From positions 1 to 7,476 of the forward strand of contig CAKVJS010000051.1 in assembly GCA_934754755.1 (NCBI GenBank): a stretch of 7,476 nt of DNA. Direction: 5' to 3'. The notes beneath the pieces are model-generated. The model made no database searches. It was not told the DNA's origin and saw only the letters and a program-made list of their open reading frames with translations. The stretch is from an uncultured Erysipelotrichales bacterium. Lineage in GTDB: Bacteria > Bacillota_I > Bacilli_A > Erysipelotrichales > Coprobacillaceae. The translations under genes were made by a program, and so were the position numbers. Each line of letters begins with the position of its first letter. Positions within the stretch are counted from its first letter, which is position 1. Shown piece by piece: positions 6,183 through 7,476 of the stretch.

Positions 6183-6776
6183 TTATATTTTTTTCCTACC
6201 TTCCAATGATTTTAATAAAGTTAATTCATCTGCATAATCAATATTACTGCCAATTGGTAAGCCGTTTGCAATCCGACTTGCATTAATACCCTTATTTTGT
6301 AGAATTTTAGCTAGATATAATGCGGTTGTTTCTCCCTCTCTTGTAGGGTTAGTTGCAATAATTACTTCCTTTATATGTTCATCCATACGATTGTATAAGG
6401 ATGCAATATTAAGATCATCCATGGTTCTCCCATCAATCATTGACATCGTACCATGTAGCACATGATACAACCCGCGATACTCTTTTATTTTTTCCATGGC
6501 ATAGACATCCCTAGGATGTTCAACAACACATACGATTGTAGCATCCCTAGTAGCGTCAGCACATATATCACATATCTCTGAATCACAAATATTACCACAT
6601 TGTTTACAATATTGTATTTTCCCCTGAAAATCAGAAAGAACTTCCGCAAAATGTTGTACTTTTTCTTTATCCATTGTTAAGACATAATAAGCCAAGCGTT
6701 CGGCTCCTTTTGTTCCAATACCTGGTAGTTGTTTAAAACACTCAATCATATTATCAAATGCCTTGGGATATTCCAT
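6183..6776 (-). CDS. recR: Recombination mediator protein RecR
   Basis: RecR works with RecO (and RecF) to load RecA on gapped DNA during recombinational repair. The 197-residue protein matches the family length. It has the helix-hairpin-helix LPGIGTKGAERLAYYVL (17-33), a zinc finger with ligands C57, C60, C69 and C72, and a Toprim domain beginning TIVCVVEHPRDVYAME (80-95). It also carries the conserved EYRGLYHVLHG (99-109), ATNPTREGETTALYLAK (141-157) and the C-terminal IANGLPIGSNIDYADELTLL. Two spots differ from the commonest form: VVEHP for VVEEP, and MSMIDGRTMDDL for LSPLDGIGPxDL. Neither removes a key residue. The ATG at 6776 has AAGGAG seven bases upstream. Only 18 bases separate it from dnaX, where a ybaB gene would be usual. 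Confidence 0.96.
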   Translation of the reverse strand: MEYPKAFDNMIECFKQLPGIGTKGAERLAYYVLTMDKEKVQHFAEVLSDFQGKIQYCKQCGNICDSEICDICADATRDATIVCVVEHPRDVYAMEKIKEYRGLYHVLHGTMSMIDGRTMDDLNIASLYNRMDEHIKEVIIATNPTREGETTALYLAKILQNKGINASRIANGLPIGSNIDYADELTLLKSLEGRKKI

Positions 6777-6794
6777 ACAGTTTCTCCTTCTTAT

Positions 6795-7476
6795 TTATTC
6801 AAAGCTCACAATATCTTCTCCAAAAGTATCGATAGCATATTGTTGCGCCTCATTTAAAGATTTTTGTGGTTGTTGCTTAGTAATGTGATGCAATATAATA
6901 TTTGTTTTTTCCGGTAACTTATTTTGTTTTCGAAGCTGAATGTATTGTTCTCGAATAGGAATCCATTCATCACTAAAAATTGCGATGTATTCATACTCTT
7001 CGTGACATACTTCTTTAATAAAACTTCTTATTTTGAAATAATGGTCTACGTTATTTACCTGATTTACAAAGGGTTTGTATTTAAATGATAAAATAATAGC
7101 ACCCTTTGCAGCAGCTACTGGTTTACCCTCCTGCAATAAGGTTGCAACCTTCGCTGTATTCAAATTATATCGATAAGATGGTATCATTTTCCATTGTTCC
7201 TGAATGGTATTTAGTATTTTGCGATCAGCTTGTACAAGAATATTAATAATATCCTCAAAGGAAACATTGGTATCGTTAAAGGCCATAGGTTCTGTATTAG
7301 ATTTAACATCCTTTTGATGTTGTATTTGGTTATCTGCTTCTATTTTAGGGACATCTATAGCTTTATTTTGTTCTGAGATAGCTACTTCTTCTTTTTGTTG
7401 TGTTTGGCTAGGCAATGAGCCAATAGAACGATTACAAATTTTTAGTAAGGCAATTTCAAAATACATATTTGCTTGT
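6795..7476 (-). CDS. dnaX: DNA polymerase III subunit gamma/tau, C-terminal part
   Basis: The frame is open through the right edge (226 visible residues), so the start and the AAA+ ATPase domain lie outside. The first visible residues, QANMYFEIALLKIC, match the last helix of the clamp-loader collar domain (compare LELALLRL in other DnaX proteins). A polar, Gln/Glu/Lys-rich linker follows, about residues 20-70. Then comes a tau-type C-terminal domain with LLQEGKPVAAAKGAIILSF (about 116-134), DEWIPIREQYI, and a terminal AIDTFGEDIVSFE. DnaX is the ATPase of the clamp loader and tau links it to polymerase and helicase. The methionine at 7466 is internal, not a start. The gene ends 18 bases before recR. 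Any gamma-generating frameshift site would not necessarily lie in this fragment, and I see none. Confidence 0.92.
   Translation of the reverse strand, partial: QANMYFEIALLKICNRSIGSLPSQTQQKEEVAISEQNKAIDVPKIEADNQIQHQKDVKSNTEPMAFNDTNVSFEDIINILVQADRKILNTIQEQWKMIPSYRYNLNTAKVATLLQEGKPVAAAKGAIILSFKYKPFVNQVNNVDHYFKIRSFIKEVCHEEYEYIAIFSDEWIPIREQYIQLRKQNKLPEKTNIILHHITKQQPQKSLNEAQQYAIDTFGEDIVSFE

Noticed and set aside
7464..7466. Methionine codon near the right edge as the dnaX start.
   Set aside because: The frame continues through the window edge as QAN-MYFEIALL, which is the interior of the DnaX collar domain.

Overview
The window is AT-rich (roughly 30% GC by eye; not computed) and comes from a low-GC Firmicute. 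Every gene I can support lies on the minus strand, so the biology reads from position 7476 down to 1. The right-hand 5.6 kb is the conserved block found near the replication origin of Bacilli and Clostridia: dnaX, recR, bofA, tmk, holB, ricT, trmN6 and rsmI. Two perfect ParB/Spo0J centromere sites (parS) lie in the block, at 4443-4458 and 1859-1874, which supports an origin-proximal location. A BofA-like gene points to an endospore-forming lineage. yabA, yaaQ/yaaR, yazA and abrB, which accompany these genes in Bacillus subtilis, are not seen here. That fits a member of the Clostridia better than Bacillus, but the assignment is inference.

Layout, read along the minus strand. (1) 7476-5970: the C-terminal part of dnaX (tau/gamma clamp-loader subunit), recR (recombinational repair) and a 60-residue BofA-like membrane protein, closed by an intrinsic terminator at about 5901-5942. 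The usual ybaB gene between dnaX and recR is missing. (2) 5838-1878: tmk, holB, ricT, trmN6 and rsmI. These five genes overlap or nearly touch and probably form one operon, with a possible promoter at 5863-5891 and a clear intrinsic terminator at 1797-1843. (3) 1703-1: an accessory unit with a good sigma-A-type promoter, a very short lipoprotein gene starting at TTG, and the first 470 codons of a secreted surface protein built of tandem DUF11-like repeats. The surface protein runs off the left edge.

The conserved genes cover replication (DnaX and HolB in the clamp loader, Tmk for dTTP), repair (RecR), tRNA and rRNA modification (TrmN6, RsmI), and RNA maturation/sporulation signalling (RicT, BofA). 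One parS site is written into the holB coding sequence as the peptide MFHVKH. The other sits between the rsmI stop codon and the operon terminator. I see no transposon, CRISPR array, RNA gene or defence system. The least ordinary parts are the parS pair, the missing ybaB, and the small lipoprotein that ends where a DUF333-like domain would begin.
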